DNA from: Streptococcus sp. oral taxon 061
GTDB lineage: Bacteria; Bacillota; Bacilli; Lactobacillales; Streptococcaceae
Length of the DNA stretch: 64,000 nt
Direction: 5' to 3'
Assembly: GCF_013394695.1 (NCBI RefSeq)
Contig: NZ_CP058258.1
Location: 1,260,001 to 1,324,000 of the forward strand
Part shown: positions 9,640 to 18,096 of the stretch, piece after piece
How the letters are laid out: each line of letters opens with the position of its first letter
How positions within the stretch are numbered: the first letter of the stretch is position 1
Translations under genes and position numbers: made by a program
Notes under the pieces: model-generated
The model's database searches: none
Told to the model about the DNA's origin: nothing
What the model saw: only the letters and a program-made list of their open reading frames with translations

Positions 9640-10203
9640 TTACGATTTCCTAATAGCATCTTGTGGGTATTGAGCACGCGCCCCTCCAATCAGTTTTGGA
9701 CGACTAGCGAGCGCAGTTACGTGGGCATGGCCGATTGATTTTAAAACTGGACGTATAGGTACTTGAACATGCTTGATATGCATCCCAATAGCCGTATCTC
9801 CAATATCAAGGCCTGCATCAGCTTTGATAAATTCGACCTCAACTGGGTCTTCCATATAGCGAAAGGCCGCCAATTGACCAGAACCTCCCGCATGCAGAGT
9901 CGGCAGAACACTCACAATTTCGAGATTGTATTTGATAGCAACCTCTCGTTCCACTACCAAGGCACGATTAACATGTTCGCATCCTTGAACTGCTAGATGG
10001 ATACCTTTCGCTGACAGAATCTCTAATATTTTTTGAACAATCAATTCTCCAATTTCTTGACTAGAGGCTTCACCGATGTGTCCTCCTATCACCTCACTGG
10101 ACGATAAGCCTAAAACAAAGAGAGCCCCCTCATGGAGAGAAGCCTTTGCCAGCACATCTTCTAGGGTTTCCTCTATCTCTTTTTGTAAATGTCCTTGGTC
10201 CAT
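9640..10203 (-). CDS. UPF0340 / DUF436 family protein
   Basis: A 187-residue soluble protein of the conserved UPF0340 (YwlG) family. I recognise the family from its Gly-rich N-terminal segment ([14 protein letters not shown]), the [13 protein letters not shown] block and the [19 protein letters not shown] block. No signal peptide or membrane segment is present. The biochemical function is not established to my knowledge. It has a well-formed promoter upstream (10228-10256), and its stop is one base from the zmpB start. The two are therefore probably one transcript, an arrangement I recall next to zmpB in pneumococcus as well. Confidence 0.85.
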   Translation of the reverse strand: MDQGHLQKEIEETLEDVLAKASLHEGALFVLGLSSSEVIGGHIGEASSQEIGELIVQKILEILSAKGIHLAVQGCEHVNRALVVEREVAIKYNLEIVSVLPTLHAGGSGQLAAFRYMEDPVEVEFIKADAGLDIGDTAIGMHIKHVQVPIRPVLKSIGHAHVTALASRPKLIGGARAQYPQDAIRKS

Positions 10204-10227
10204 ACTTTACCTCGCTTATTTCTTTCT

Positions 10228-10256
10228 ATGATATCGTTTTTTCATTATTTTAGCAA
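10228..10256 (-). promoter_or_regulatory. Promoter of UPF0340-zmpB
   Basis: Minus strand: TTGCTA (10256-10251), 17-bp spacer, TATCAT (10233-10228). It is the only reasonable promoter seen ahead of the UPF0340 gene, and probably also serves zmpB. Confidence 0.55.
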
Positions 10257-10303
10257 GCTAGGGACATTGGCCTAAGTCCTATTGACTCTTCTACTTTTTA
10301 ATC

Positions 10304-10334
10304 AAAAAAGACAGAGAATTTATATCCCTGCCTC
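10304..10334 (-). terminator. Terminator of mecA
   Basis: Minus strand: GGCAGGGA ... TTCTCTGTC can form an 8-bp stem with two G-U pairs, followed by six T. Confidence 0.6.
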
Positions 10335-10348
10335 ATTTTTATCTATCT

Positions 10349-11086
10349 TTAGACCTTTTGAAGTCCTTGAACAGCATCATGATTGATGATGACTTGTCCA
10401 TATTCTTGAAGGACTGAGCGACTGATATCACTATCATCCGCAAATTCGCGCATACGTGCCAATAACCATGCTGGATAAAGACTTGGATGATCCTCTACAT
10501 CAACCAAAACTGTTAGATAGTATTGGTCATTCATCTTGTAGAGTTCTGAAGTCTCCATTTGGTAATCAACCGTTTTAGCAAAAGAAACTAAACTAGCTAG
10601 GTTGTCAAAACGTAAGATGTAGTAGATATAAGGTTCTCTTTTCCCTTCATCCACCTCAGCAATTTCATCAATTGATGCTTCCTCTTCTTTTTCAACCTGC
10701 TCTAAAGATTGAATGGCTTCAATATCCTCTTTAGTTTTCTCTGCCATGGTTTTCTCCAAAGTCTTCAAAAATTCATCTGGAGACATTTTCGCTAACTCAT
10801 CCATATCTGGAAGATCTGCCAAATCTTCAAAATCCAAGTTTTGGTCAATCTTAGACTTGGTCACAAAGACATCAACCTTATCAGGCTTCGGTGTCACTCG
10901 GAAGCTAAGCATTCCTGTATCCAAAAAGCTGTCTGGCATTTCTAACTCATCCAAGATTGCATAGAAAAACTCTTCTGTTTTTTCCTGTGGAATGAGAAAG
11001 TCTGCGATTTCCATTCCACGATCCATCAAATCTTCTAAAGACATCGTGATTTTTAAAGTCGTATCACTGATTTGTTTCATTTTCAT
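10349..11086 (-). CDS. mecA: Adaptor protein MecA
   Basis: A 245-residue ClpC adaptor that delivers substrates, such as the competence factor ComX in streptococci, for ClpCP degradation. The start is the ATG at 11086 (MKMKQISDTT), preceded by GAGG; the open frame reaching 11266 runs through the promoter and is not coding. The N-terminal substrate-binding part is well conserved. An acidic linker (about residues 135-155) follows, rich in Glu/Asp, and then the C-terminal ClpC-binding domain with EPYIYYILRF and YPAWLLARMREF. It is monocistronic, with a strong promoter and its own terminator, and is divergent from the TacF-like flippase gene. Confidence 0.95.
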   Translation of the reverse strand: MKMKQISDTTLKITMSLEDLMDRGMEIADFLIPQEKTEEFFYAILDELEMPDSFLDTGMLSFRVTPKPDKVDVFVTKSKIDQNLDFEDLADLPDMDELAKMSPDEFLKTLEKTMAEKTKEDIEAIQSLEQVEKEEEASIDEIAEVDEGKREPYIYYILRFDNLASLVSFAKTVDYQMETSELYKMNDQYYLTVLVDVEDHPSLYPAWLLARMREFADDSDISRSVLQEYGQVIINHDAVQGLQKV

Positions 11087-11117
11087 AGTCCGTAACCTCA
11101 TACTTTCAGTTCTATCT

Positions 11118-11146
11118 ATTATACAAGATTTAAATGATTTTATCAA
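11118..11146 (-). promoter_or_regulatory. mecA promoter
   Basis: Minus strand: TTGATA (11146-11141), 17 bp, TATAAT (11123-11118), near consensus. The -35 overlaps the region upstream of the divergent flippase -10, so the two polymerases would compete. Confidence 0.75.
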
Positions 11147-11164
11147 AAGAATGGCGTTGGAATG

Positions 11165-11173
11165 TGATATAAT
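11165..11173 (+). promoter_or_regulatory. Extended -10 promoter of the TacF-like flippase
   Basis: TGA followed by TATAAT (11168-11173) is an extended -10. No good -35 is present at 17 bp, where the mecA -35 lies on the other strand. The leader to the ATG at 11211 is about 31 nt. Confidence 0.6.
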
Positions 11174-11210
11174 ACTAGTATCTATTTTAGAATGTAAGAA
11201 AGAAAGTTTC

Positions 11211-12689
11211 ATGAAAAATATAAAAGTTAACGCTTTGGCTAGCTTGCTGGTCAATATTTTAAACATCGTTTTTCCCCTGATTACTAATCCCTATCTAACA
11301 CGGATTCTTAGTAAATCAAATTACGGCTACTTTAATACAGCTAACACCTGGGCGAGCTTTGTCATTCCACTAGCTGCCTTTGGGATTTACAATTATGGGA
11401 TTCGAGCAATTAGTAAAGTAAAGGATGACAAAAATAAGATTAATTATGTCTTTTCTAAGTTGTTCTATATTTCGCTCATTACTTCAGTTGTAACAACAGC
11501 TATCTATTTCCTCTTTATTTATTTTGATACTAGTATTGTCAATCTAAAAATCCTTTACTATATCCTCGGAATTCAAGCCCTTTTCCAATTCCTAAATATT
11601 GAGTGGATGAACGAAGCCTATGAGAACTATTCATTTATCCTTTATAAAACACTAGTTATTCGTATTGGAATGTTAGTGGCTATCTTTGCCTTTGTCAAAA
11701 CACCTGATGATATCGTTCCTTATGCTATTGTCATGAGTGCAACAACCATTATCAACTATCTACTCAGTTTCTTATGGATCAAACGAGAGGTTTCTTTTGT
11801 CAAGATTGAAGTCATCGAACTCATCAAAGCATCTAAGCCTCTCTTAACCATGCTCCTTCTAGCAAATGCCAATATGCTCTACACCTTGTTGGACCGTATG
11901 TTCATTACTAAAGGACCTGATGAGAATTACATCTCCTACTACACTATTGCTTCAAGTATTGTTATGCTGATTGCTAGTGTCCTGAGTGGAGCTATCAATG
12001 TCAGCATTCCTCGACTTGGTTACTACTTAGGAAAAAAAGATTACACTTCATACAAAAATCTGGTAAACCAAGGTGCGGCTCTCTTCTACTTCCTTATAAT
12101 TCCAACTAGTATCGGGATTATGGTTTTAGGAACTTATGCGACTGTTATCTACTCTTCGGAGAAGTATATAGAAGCAGGAATTGTAACAAGCGTCTTTGCC
12201 TTTCGAACCATTATCTGGGCTATCGAATTAATCCTTGGTAAGCAAATTATCTTTATCAATGACCACGAAAACCGATTAACAGCTTTCTACTTTATCGGTG
12301 GTGGTGTCAATGTCATCCTAAACTCTCTACTCCTTTTCAACAACATCTTTACTCCTGCCTACTACATCGGAACAACGATTATTGCTGAGGCAATCGTAGT
12401 TCTACTTGAAATCCGCTTTATTCAGAAACATAAACTCTTGGATTTGAAAGAAATTTTTGGAACATTAGCTCGCTACACAGTTGTGTCACTAGGCTTTATT
12501 CCAATTTACTATATCTGTAAAATTCTCTTCCAAGTTCAGTCATACACAGTGAATATGGCTATGCTCAGTATGGTGGTAGCTACAATTGCCGGATGTGCTA
12601 TCTATTACACTGTCGCTCTCTTTATAATTAAGGATAAAACCCTTCACTATGCACTCGGTTTAGCGCGTGCCAAACTTAAAAGAAATTAA
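11211..12689 (+). CDS. Polysaccharide/teichoic acid flippase, TacF-like (Wzx/MATE-like fold)
   Basis: A 492-residue integral membrane protein with about 12-14 hydrophobic segments, a member of the polysaccharide-transport (PST) family that flips undecaprenyl-linked repeat units. The start at 11211 (MKNIKVNALASLL) is used because the longer open frame crosses the promoter. By recall it resembles pneumococcal TacF, the teichoic-acid flippase, with matching segments such as NYGxRAISxVKD and LLANANMLYTLLDRMF. It is followed 31 bp later by a broken phosphorylcholine-esterase gene and lies opposite LicD and polymerase genes. That context supports export of phosphocholine-bearing teichoic acid chains. 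Whether it is the only flippase for this polymer in the strain cannot be told here. Confidence 0.82.
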   Translation: MKNIKVNALASLLVNILNIVFPLITNPYLTRILSKSNYGYFNTANTWASFVIPLAAFGIYNYGIRAISKVKDDKNKINYVFSKLFYISLITSVVTTAIYFLFIYFDTSIVNLKILYYILGIQALFQFLNIEWMNEAYENYSFILYKTLVIRIGMLVAIFAFVKTPDDIVPYAIVMSATTIINYLLSFLWIKREVSFVKIEVIELIKASKPLLTMLLLANANMLYTLLDRMFITKGPDENYISYYTIASSIVMLIASVLSGAINVSIPRLGYYLGKKDYTSYKNLVNQGAALFYFLIIPTSIGIMVLGTYATVIYSSEKYIEAGIVTSVFAFRTIIWAIELILGKQIIFINDHENRLTAFYFIGGGVNVILNSLLLFNNIFTPAYYIGTTIIAEAIVVLLEIRFIQKHKLLDLKEIFGTLARYTVVSLGFIPIYYICKILFQVQSYTVNMAMLSMVVATIAGCAIYYTVALFIIKDKTLHYALGLARAKLKRN

Positions 12690-12720
12690 AAGAACTATAA
12701 TCTACTCATAAGGAGATAGC

Positions 12721-14194
12721 ATGATAAAAAAAAAATATATATATCAATCCTTATATTCCTTGCTACTTTAATAAAACCAGTTTTAGCAAATGATAGACTT
12801 CATATCATAATTGTTGCTGATTGGTCCGATGCCATGATACTAGAAAGCAACGGACATTTTGCAATGATAGATACTGGAGATGATTTTTCTTATCCAGACG
12901 GTTCTAACCCTAGATACCCCGATAGACCAGGAATTGAGAAAGATCCCAAAGCAATTACTGAAGATAGATTACTATCTCATATTGAACAATTAGGTATTAA
13001 AAATTTCGATTTCATAATCATAACACATGCACATTCCGATCATATTGGCGCAGCTCACGATATTCTAAAAACAATACCTACTCAAAAAATATACATAAAA
13101 AAATATAGTGATGAGCGTCTCACAGATAAAACAGGTCTTTGGGATAATTTGTATGGATATGAACGAGCTTTACAGGCTGCCCTAGAAACAAATACTACAA
13201 TTGTTCAAGAAATTTCTGAAAAAGATTCACACCTAACTCTTGGAAATATAAAAATTGATTTATTAAATTATGAGAATGAATACGAAAATGATGGCTCATT
13301 AAAGAAAGTATATGATGATAATTTGAATTCAATTTTATCAATAGTAAATATTAATAATACAAAAATTTTCTTAGGAGGGGATTTAGAAAATACTGAAAGA
13401 CATATAGAAGAGAAATATGCACCTTTGATTGGACATGTAGATGTCATGAAATTTAATCACCACGTAGAAACAACTAAATCTAATACGAAAGAATTTGTCG
13501 ACAAACTTAATCCTAAGAAAATTATAAAAACAGGGATTAGACCAGTAGAAGAAAAATACGCTGAATATCTTAAACAAAAAAATATCAGCATTATAAATGC
13601 CGGACAACTAGATAGAGCAGCAATCTCTCTCGAATTCAACAATGGAAATGTTACTGATGTATCTGATGAATACCCACATTATGGATTTTATACCAATGAT
13701 GGTATTCTAAAATTTAAAAATTGGAAAAATGAAGCTCCTGAAGATGGTTGGACACAACACAACGATAATTGGTATATTTCTTTGATTCTGGTACAGTCGC
13801 AGTTGGTTGGAAATATATAGATAAAAACTGGTTTTATTTTAATCAAAACGGAGAACTTCAAACAGGGTTAGTTGATGATGGAAATAGTCTATACTATATT
13901 GAAAAAAATACAGGTATGCTAACTAACACTTGGAAAGAAATTAATTCCAAAGAAACCTATTACTTCAAAGAAAATGGCAAAGCAGCTAAAGATGAGTGGA
14001 TGGATCGTTATCATTTTGAAAATGATGGAATCCTTAGTAAAAATAAATGGATTGGTATTTTTCATCTGAATCATTCTGGAAGAGTTAGCCTTACAGATTA
14101 CAGAAACTATCTATTTATTATATTCACACTTGCTATAGCTTTAATCTTTTTGAAACTTAAGAAAAAATATAAAGATAGAATCATAAAAAAATAA
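12721..14194 (+). pseudogene. Pce/CbpE-like phosphorylcholine esterase with two frameshifts
   Basis: An AAGGAG site precedes the ATG at 12721, but a run of ten A (12726-12735) leaves this start out of frame. One more A would give MIKKKIYIS and a good signal peptide ending near VLAND. The main frame continues to 13820 with a metallo-beta-lactamase fold: IDTGDD, the zinc motif HAHSDH (13026-13043), GGDLEN and FNHH. From recall it is clearly related to the catalytic domain of pneumococcal Pce. A second shift near 13775 moves to the frame 13769-14194. That frame carries aromatic wall-binding repeats (VGWKYIDKNWFYF), then a hydrophobic segment and a Lys-rich tail, suggesting membrane anchoring. 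As written it is not translatable as one protein; slippage or sequence error remain possible. Confidence 0.85.
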
Positions 14195-14198
14195 TTAA

Positions 14199-14245
14199 AG
14201 ATAAAAGAAATGAGCTGGATCAAATCCAGCTCATTTCTTTTATCT
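14199..14245. terminator. Bidirectional terminator between convergent genes
   Basis: A perfect 22-bp inverted repeat with a 3-nt loop (CAA) sits between the convergent esterase pseudogene and the LicD-like gene. It has A/T-rich flanks on both sides and should stop transcription from both strands. Confidence 0.9.
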
Positions 14246-14248
14246 ATT

Positions 14249-14971
14249 TTAGTGTTCAAATAATTTAATCAAAAGGACTTTAGCCATTTTAGCATCTCTT
14301 TGTTTGTAAATTGGATTTTCTTTCCAATTATAATTGGTATTTGGAGTTTCAAAATCAGCTCCATACAAGTGACTGATATAGTCTCTTGTATTCTCTGGAA
14401 TTTTCACATCCACTCCCTTAAAGTTAACAACTTGTAATTGACTGAATGGCAATTCGTAATGATAGACCTCATGACGAGTTGGGGTTCCCAAAGCATTGAT
14501 CATAAAGAAAATAGTATCTGAGGAGATTGTTTCCCCCTTTTTAGTATAAACAATAAGGTCGACATTCAGTCCTTTAAAACTATAGGATAGTTCTACCAAT
14601 TGATCATTATAGTAAAATTCTTTAGTTCTTGAAAAACCTCTAGCCAAGAGATATTGTTCATCCTCTACAAAGCGTTGATAATCTGGAATAATGATACCAA
14701 AATCCATATCCAAGTCATGGCTAATAAAATCATTTTCTCTGTAGTAGCCCAATAGAGTCCCGAAATCCAACCAAATATCATAATCTTTCAAAGGAGAACT
14801 ATAGATTGTATTGAGAATCTCCTCAAAATTATCTTTTAATAACTCACTTCTCTTTGAATCCAATTCAATGTTCGCTTTGTTATTGAGACTTTTAATGATT
14901 GGCAAGTTTTTTATGAGGTCTTTTTTGTCCCCTAAAAGACTTGCCAAGCTTCTTTTTAACCATTGTAACAC
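14249..14971 (-). CDS. LicD-like nucleotidyltransferase-fold protein
   Basis: A 240-residue soluble protein of the LicD/fukutin-type superfamily, seen from LDFGTLLGYYREN (GTLLG at residues 71-75) followed by the acidic triplet D86-L-D88-M-D90. It lacks the usual IPWDDD wording of classical LicD, so it is a divergent member. The likely role is to transfer a phospho-substituent, perhaps phosphocholine, to a glycan. The frame opens with GTG at 14971, preceded by GAGGTG, three bases after the polymerase-LicD fusion stop. It is the last gene of the licD3-GT-polymerase operon. The acceptor sugar and the donor cannot be assigned from sequence. Confidence 0.7.
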   Translation of the reverse strand: MLQWLKRSLASLLGDKKDLIKNLPIIKSLNNKANIELDSKRSELLKDNFEEILNTIYSSPLKDYDIWLDFGTLLGYYRENDFISHDLDMDFGIIIPDYQRFVEDEQYLLARGFSRTKEFYYNDQLVELSYSFKGLNVDLIVYTKKGETISSDTIFFMINALGTPTRHEVYHYELPFSQLQVVNFKGVDVKIPENTRDYISHLYGADFETPNTNYNWKENPIYKQRDAKMAKVLLIKLFEH

Positions 14972-14974
14972 GTC

Positions 14975-17122
14975 TTACACCTCTTTTATATAAGCGACAA
15001 AATCATCATGTTTCACTCGTTTTTCAACTGGAGGAATTTCCATGAAATCATCACCATAGATAGCTGATAAGATTTGATGAGAAGCCTCAGGGATTTTGTA
15101 GGTTCTATCTTCAAATTGACTATCAATTACCTTATCAAGTAGAGTCTTCCCAAATTTTGTAGAAGTTCTCTTATTTTCCATCAAATAATCGATAGAATCA
15201 CTATCTTTAGCCTGCATAGATAGTAGATTCATTTTTTTATTCCAAGTTTTTACTCTTGTTAAACGAAAAACAAGAATCAAGAGATATCTGACAATATTCT
15301 TTAATCCAGCACTCTTGCTATGAATACCATAGAGGGTATAAACAGATAGTCTACGATAGGTATCTAGTTTAACCATCTCTTTGTTGACATCAGCGTAATA
15401 ATCAAATGGAAATACATCAACGCAAATTCCTAGTTCAATATCATTTTCAATGTAGTTGTTCTCATAAACTGTACGTGCATCATATACTCGATAAAATGGA
15501 TACGGATAGCGTTTATCATTTTCCCATGATGCGACTTTATAAATCGGATCGTTATCATTTAAAACAGCTTGGTATAATTTATCATACTCATCACGTTTTA
15601 AAGAGATATCAACATCATCATCCCAAGGAATATAACCCTTATGTCTAACGGCTCCTAATAGAGTTCCATAAGCCAAAGAATAATTAATATTCTCTTTTTG
15701 GCAGAGATTATGAATGTAGTCCATTACTCCTAATTCTACTTCTTTAATCTCTTCTTCAGATAGCCTTCTGTATCCATCTCTCTTTTTAGAAATAACAGAG
15801 AAATAATATCCTGAAATCATAAATAGAATACAACCCAACAATGAAATACCATAGAGAGTTGAGCTCAAGAACAAATTAGAAATTAAGATAACAACCGTCA
15901 TGAGTAAACCAGAAATAAGCTCATTATCTGTTATCTTGTCCTTTTTGTCTTTTAGGAATTTCTTGATGCTGGCACAGATAAATGAAATCATAAAAGCAGC
16001 AAAAGGTAGGAAACCTAGTATACCATTATAGAAAAGTAGTTCTAAATATCCATTATGAGTCAAGTAATGCTCTTTAATGATATATGCACTTGCGTCATAA
16101 GTTTTCCCTAACTCATACCAGTTACCTGCTGAGTAACCAAATAGTAGTCTCTTTGGAATAAATGAAGCTGTCGATTGCCAAATAGCAAAACGATTATTGG
16201 AGATATTTTCTTCGCTAGTATCAGTTCTCTCTAAAGTTAAATTATTGTTTTCCCCTTTTTCTTTATTGAGCTGAATTTCCGCAGAATGAGCTTTTAAATA
16301 CAAATCACTGCTATACTTTACACCATTATATGATAAAAATACTAGCCCAACTGTTAATAATACAGTGACAAAAGATTTCGCCTTATTGCTATATTCAAAT
16401 TTTATCAAAGAATAAAGAAGTGCTGCTACAACTAAACAAATATATGTCGTTCTTGAACCTGATAGAACTATATAGGCAAAGTTTAAAATTATGGAAGAAA
16501 TGGCAAGAGTCTTAATAACTTTGTTTAAAACAGAAAGTCTCATCCATAAATAAATAATGATGATTAAGGAAATAATTGAAAGATAGTTGGGACTTGCTAA
16601 AATACCGAACAAGCGTGACTCAACAAATCCTTGACGAATCAACAAACCTTTATAGTCGAAAACTCTATATCCGATTAGCATAAAAAATTGAACAAGAGAT
16701 AAGAAAACCCCAACAGTGTCTGCAACAGTAATTACTGAAAAGAATACGTTAAACAAAATTCGAGATTTTTCTCTACTAAAGTTTTGAAAAATTGGGTAAA
16801 TAGCAAAGAAATAGATAAAGAACACTACCAAGTTCTTGATATTTGTTGAAAAACCATACTTCATCACCAGTAAACTTGTGATAATATTCATGGCAAAAAA
16901 GATGATTAAGTACTCAATTTTTCTAACAAATAAATAGGCCTTCTTTACAAAGAAATTATATAAACCTAATAGGACTCCCAAAAGAGTCATACCTAAGGTA
17001 ACAAATTTATTTGCAGAGATAAATTGAAGGGGAACAATGAGTCCCGCCATACAATAAAAAGATATGACTGATAAAAATACCAGATTAATTTTAAAATAGT
17101 TTTTCTCAATAATAGAAATCAT
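14975..17122 (-). CDS. Wzy/TarP-like polymerase fused to a C-terminal LicD domain
   Basis: 715 residues in two parts. Residues about 1-440 contain 10 or more hydrophobic segments and an O-antigen ligase/polymerase signature region (a large outer loop ending THNGYLELLFYNG). This suggests a polymerase that links teichoic-acid repeat units, comparable in position to the pneumococcal candidate TarP. Residues about 453-715 are a full LicD domain with AYGTLLGAVRHKG and W500-DDDVD, the metal-binding acidic motif. The start ATG at 17122 has AGGAGA upstream. The continuous frame with no internal start argues for a real fusion. It predicts that polymerisation and phosphocholine (or similar) transfer are physically coupled, with LicD on the cytoplasmic side if topology follows LicD habit. 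Confidence 0.85.
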   Translation of the reverse strand: MISIIEKNYFKINLVFLSVISFYCMAGLIVPLQFISANKFVTLGMTLLGVLLGLYNFFVKKAYLFVRKIEYLIIFFAMNIITSLLVMKYGFSTNIKNLVVFFIYFFAIYPIFQNFSREKSRILFNVFFSVITVADTVGVFLSLVQFFMLIGYRVFDYKGLLIRQGFVESRLFGILASPNYLSIISLIIIIYLWMRLSVLNKVIKTLAISSIILNFAYIVLSGSRTTYICLVVAALLYSLIKFEYSNKAKSFVTVLLTVGLVFLSYNGVKYSSDLYLKAHSAEIQLNKEKGENNNLTLERTDTSEENISNNRFAIWQSTASFIPKRLLFGYSAGNWYELGKTYDASAYIIKEHYLTHNGYLELLFYNGILGFLPFAAFMISFICASIKKFLKDKKDKITDNELISGLLMTVVILISNLFLSSTLYGISLLGCILFMISGYYFSVISKKRDGYRRLSEEEIKEVELGVMDYIHNLCQKENINYSLAYGTLLGAVRHKGYIPWDDDVDISLKRDEYDKLYQAVLNDNDPIYKVASWENDKRYPYPFYRVYDARTVYENNYIENDIELGICVDVFPFDYYADVNKEMVKLDTYRRLSVYTLYGIHSKSAGLKNIVRYLLILVFRLTRVKTWNKKMNLLSMQAKDSDSIDYLMENKRTSTKFGKTLLDKVIDSQFEDRTYKIPEASHQILSAIYGDDFMEIPPVEKRVKHDDFVAYIKEV

Positions 17123-17130
17123 TTTCTCTC

Positions 17131-18096
17131 CTAACGGGTATGTTGACGAAGTAAAATCTGTGTGTAGAGTTTTCTGCTAAATAGTAGAGCCAAGAAGCTA
17201 ATTTTTCTAGCATTCGTAAATCTACTATCTTTTAAAATATTCACTCTATTCTGTTTTAGATAATTTATCAATTTATCTTCTAGTAGTTTATCTTTAAAAT
17301 TAGAATCAATCAACAATCTATCCAAGACATAGAAATAGGCCCAATTTAATCGCATGGTTGCGACATCGGCGATTGCGGGATAGTGCTCTCTTATTATATT
17401 CGCATTTTGCTCATATGCTTCAATCACATTTAAGAATTTTAATGAGAATTTTTGTGTGGTAATACTATTTTCACGATGGACATAATAATACTTCTTCTCA
17501 TTGGTTGCAACAACCTTCTGACATTGATCTAGTAAACGAATCATAATAAAGGCATCTTCTGCAATTTTTCCAACTTCAAATCTCAAATGATTAAAGAGCT
17601 CTTTTTTATATAATTTATTAACAGCAGTAACTGATAAGACCTTTGCTTCCATAACCATTTTTATAGCTTCTTCCGAAGAAAGTTCCCAAGTTTTAATCTC
17701 TGAGACTTGTTTTTCAGGTATTTGATTATAGACATCATAGTGTCCACACATTGATAAATCTGCATTCGACTCTCTTAATTGACGGTAGAGTGTTTCGTAC
17801 ATATCTTCATCAATATAATCATCACTATCAATAAAGCCAATTAAATCTGAACTAGCATGATCAATTCCAGTATTTCTAGCTGCTGATAGGCCACCATTTT
17901 CTTTATGAATCACACGAATTCGTTGGTCTCTCAAAGCCAGCTGATCACATAAGTCACCACTCTGGTCTGTCGAACCATCATTAATAAGAAGCAATTCAAA
18001 ATTGGTATAAGTCTGCTTTAAAATCGACTCAACACATCGTTCAAGATAATTTTCTACGTTGTATACAGGAACAATGATACTAATTTTTTCTTGCAT
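17131..18096 (-). CDS. Glycosyltransferase family 2
   Basis: A 321-residue inverting GT-A glycosyltransferase. The first 110 residues show the family order: SIIVPVYNVENYL, INDGSTD (nucleotide-sugar binding), GGLSAARNTG, and the metal-binding FIDSDDYID (D90-x-D92-D93). No transmembrane anchor is apparent; the basic C-terminus may associate with the membrane. The start overlaps the end of the LicD3-like gene by 17 bp, so translation is coupled. It probably adds a sugar to the lipid-linked teichoic acid repeat. I recall two such genes at the equivalent pneumococcal position, against one here, which would fit a different repeat unit. Confidence 0.88.
   Translation of the reverse strand: MQEKISIIVPVYNVENYLERCVESILKQTYTNFELLLINDGSTDQSGDLCDQLALRDQRIRVIHKENGGLSAARNTGIDHASSDLIGFIDSDDYIDEDMYETLYRQLRESNADLSMCGHYDVYNQIPEKQVSEIKTWELSSEEAIKMVMEAKVLSVTAVNKLYKKELFNHLRFEVGKIAEDAFIMIRLLDQCQKVVATNEKKYYYVHRENSITTQKFSLKFLNVIEAYEQNANIIREHYPAIADVATMRLNWAYFYVLDRLLIDSNFKDKLLEDKLINYLKQNRVNILKDSRFTNARKISFLALLFSRKLYTQILLRQHTR

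Noticed and set aside
10992..11210. Longer N-terminus for the flippase
   Set aside because: It would cover the mecA start, both promoters and a -10 element; the ATG at 11211 gives the normal length and N-terminus.
11087..11266. Longer N-terminus for MecA
   Set aside because: The added 60 residues cross the TTGATA-17-TATAAT promoter and are not part of the MecA family.
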